Assembly (NCBI GenBank): GCA_964622255.1
Contig: CAZUPK010000066.1
Coordinates: 1-40,421 of the forward strand
Direction of reading: 5' to 3'
Origin: SZUA-1377 sp964622255
GTDB lineage: Bacteria > Campylobacterota > Campylobacteria > Campylobacterales > QNZT01
DNA: 40,421 nt
Made by a program: the position numbers and the translations under genes. The notes under the pieces are model-generated. The model had not been told where the DNA came from. It searched no databases and saw only the letters and a program-made list of their open reading frames with translations. Shown here piece by piece: positions 38,744 to 40,421 of the stretch. Position 1 is the first letter of the stretch. Each line of letters begins with the position of its first letter.

Positions 38744-40150
38744 ATGGTTGTTACAAGATTTGCACCAAGTCCTACAGGTTATCTACATATAGGAGGGCTA
38801 AGAACTGCACTTTATAGTTATCTTTGGGCAAGAAAAAATAATGGAAAGTTTTTTCTTCGTATAGAAGATACTGACCAAAAGAGAAACTCTGAGGATGCTA
38901 TGGAAGCTATAAAAAAGGCTTTTGAGTGGAGTGGATTGAACTATGATGGAGAGGTTGTTTATCAGTCAAAAAGATTTGACTTATATAAAAGATATATCAA
39001 ACAATTACTCGATGAGGGAAAAGCTTACTATTGCTATATGACAAAAAAGGAACTTGATGAGTTAAGAGAGTCTCAAATAGCAAAAAAACAAAGACCAAGA
39101 TATGATGGTAGATATAGAGACTTTAAGGGGATTGCACCCAAAGGAGTAGATCCGGTAGTTAGGATAAAAACCCCGCAAAGCAAGGTGATAGAGTTTGAAG
39201 ATGGTATCAAAGGAAAAGTTAGTTTTAACACAGATGATATGATGGATGATTTTATCATAGCAAGAGCTGATGGAAGTCCAACTTATAACTTTGTTGTTGC
39301 AATAGATGATGCTTTGATGGGTCTAACTGATGTTATAAGAGGTGATGACCATCTTGGAAATACTCCAAAGCAGATCATAGTTTATGAAGCTCTAGGTTTT
39401 AAAGTGCCGAAGTTTTACCATGTTCCTATGATACTAAATCCACAAGGGAAAAAGCTTAGTAAAAGAGATGGTGCTATGGATGTTATGGAGTATAAAGCTA
39501 TGGGATATTTTCCTGAAGCACTTATAAACTTTTTAGTAAGACTTGGTTGGAGTTATAAGGATCAAGAGATATTTTCTATGGAAGAGATGTTAGAACTTTT
39601 TGATCCTAAAGATATAAACAAATCAGCCTCAGCTTACAATGCCGAAAAACTACTTTGGCTTAACTCTTGCTATATGAAAACCTTGCCTCATAATAGAATA
39701 GAGAGTGATTTAAAAGATCTTGGACTTGATATATCAAACCATCCTCAAAAAAAGCTTCTAGTTGATGCTCACAGGGAAAGAGCAAAAACAGTTGCTCAGT
39801 TGAAAGAGCAGATGGAAAATATCATAAATGAACCAAAATCATATGATGCAAAAGCTGTTAAAAAGTTTTTGAAAGGTGAGTGGAGAGAGATTTTAGAAAA
39901 ATTTGTAGGGTTTATGAGTCAAAAAGAGTTAGATAGTAGTGAAGATTTTGAAAATGCAACAAGAGAGTTTTTGGAAGAAAATGAACTAAAACTTGGGAAA
40001 CTTGCCCAACCTATAAGGATAGCGGTTACAGGAGGTAGTGTAAGTCCGTCAGTTTATGATACTATGGCTATCATCGGTAAAGATGAACTTTTAAAAAGAG
40101 TAGATAGGTTGTTAAAAGGTATGCTGGTTTCAAAAACTGAACAAGAGTAA
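38744..40150 (+). CDS. gltX: Glutamate--tRNA ligase
   Basis: Class I synthetase charging tRNA-Glu. RFAPSPTGYLHIGGLRTALY holds the HIGH-type motif, and KKLSKRDGAMDV is the KMSKS-type motif. The anticodon-binding domain ends in LAQPIRIAVTGGSVSPSVYD. 468 residues is normal. Campylobacterota often carry two GltX paralogues, one of which charges tRNA-Gln; which one this is cannot be told here. AAGGA before ATG 38744 supports the start. Confidence 0.96.
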   Translation: MVVTRFAPSPTGYLHIGGLRTALYSYLWARKNNGKFFLRIEDTDQKRNSEDAMEAIKKAFEWSGLNYDGEVVYQSKRFDLYKRYIKQLLDEGKAYYCYMTKKELDELRESQIAKKQRPRYDGRYRDFKGIAPKGVDPVVRIKTPQSKVIEFEDGIKGKVSFNTDDMMDDFIIARADGSPTYNFVVAIDDALMGLTDVIRGDDHLGNTPKQIIVYEALGFKVPKFYHVPMILNPQGKKLSKRDGAMDVMEYKAMGYFPEALINFLVRLGWSYKDQEIFSMEEMLELFDPKDINKSASAYNAEKLLWLNSCYMKTLPHNRIESDLKDLGLDISNHPQKKLLVDAHRERAKTVAQLKEQMENIINEPKSYDAKAVKKFLKGEWREILEKFVGFMSQKELDSSEDFENATREFLEENELKLGKLAQPIRIAVTGGSVSPSVYDTMAIIGKDELLKRVDRLLKGMLVSKTEQE

Positions 40151-40242
40151 GAGTATGTTTAAGCTTAGTTTAAAATTTCACGAAATTTGGCTGAAAAATT
40201 TAGTAAAATCATATCTAGCTTTAAGCAAAATTTAAGCATCAC

Positions 40243-40421
40243 CTGTGTATAATCACAGCCTCCAAACAAAGGAGTGGTTAAACAAATGAAATTTTAGTTT
40301 GTTTCAACGAGTTTTTTAAAAGTTAAAAATGTTAATCTCTGAAAACTGAACAAGCGATTCGTGCAGTCTGAATCAAACAAAATAATGTTTTTAGTTGTAT
40401 CTTTTTATCCGATAGGATGAG
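40243..40421 (+). promoter_or_regulatory. Strong promoter and non-coding leader, possibly of an rRNA operon
   Basis: TATAAT at 40248-40253 is flanked by CTGTG and CACAG (40243-40258), with A/T-rich sequence upstream that could be an UP element. The 160 bases that follow hold no credible ORF. They contain an AAACAAA/TTTGTTT stem (40280-40286, 40298-40304) and a CTGAAAACTGAACAA stretch typical of rRNA leaders and spacers. The 16S gene itself is not reached, so the assignment is tentative. Confidence 0.45.

Overview
The window reads as a chromosomal segment from a Campylobacterota bacterium (former Epsilonproteobacteria), probably a Sulfurimonas/Sulfurovum-like member. The evidence is the very low GC content, the order dnaA-dnaN-gyrB-queF on one strand, the group's DnaA box TTATTCACA, and several proteins typical of this phylum: a Csd3/HdpA-type M23 peptidase, a PgbA-N-domain protein, a Cj1289-type SurA-like chaperone next to gltX, and a QueE with an expanded cluster loop. 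Species cannot be fixed from the sequence alone. The window carries the chromosomal replication origin and is mostly housekeeping DNA. No prophage, CRISPR array, toxin-antitoxin system or complete mobile element is visible.

Layout. (1) 1-4.1 kb: a 5'-truncated TPR-like gene, moeA, a BioC-like methyltransferase (minus), then secG-frr-pyrE and the SRP RNA gene. (2) 4.1-10.6 kb, minus strand: a decayed HD-family gene, a frame-interrupted queF, gyrB, dnaN and dnaA. A bipartite origin surrounds dnaA: a DnaA-trio/AT-rich unwinding element between dnaN and dnaA, and five DnaA boxes in exact 11-bp phase upstream of dnaA. Beyond the array lie a ruvC fragment and the right end of an IS200/IS605 (tnpB) element. 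(3) 10.6-19.7 kb: a TlpA-like thioredoxin, argS-tatA-gmk plus an acidic pseudo-receiver protein, a secreted PLD-like nuclease, tsaD-folE, a small acidic protein plus DUF445, and a c-type cytochrome lipoprotein. Two more short tnpB relics lie in this stretch. (4) 19-28 kb, minus strand: moaA-queE-queD, a SlyB-like lipoprotein, nrdB-nitrilase-pcm plus a 42-codon ORF, and csd3-mgtE-NUDIX. (5) 28-37.2 kb, mostly plus strand: a PgbA-like protein, glcD-like oxidase and YihY-like membrane protein; an aldehyde dehydrogenase (minus); a PilZ-like protein, agmatine deiminase, hisF, a nucleoside phosphorylase, rlmN and a 35-residue membrane peptide. (6) 37.2-40.4 kb: surA-like and ribE (minus), gltX (plus), and a strong promoter with a long non-coding leader at the right edge that may lead into an rRNA operon.

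Functional threads. Queuosine precursor synthesis is represented by folE, queD, queE and queF, but queF carries a one-base frameshift in a poly-A run. Molybdenum cofactor synthesis is represented by moaA and moeA. Gene decay clusters at the origin: the HD gene has an internal deletion and has lost its 3' half, queF is frameshifted, and only the first part of ruvC remains. Two divergent intergenic regions (bioC/secG and ald/pilZ) carry nearly symmetric promoters with a TATAAT on each strand. I found no clear new enzymatic system. The most unusual items are the origin architecture, the decay around it, the symmetric promoters and a structured 18.4-18.5 kb spacer.
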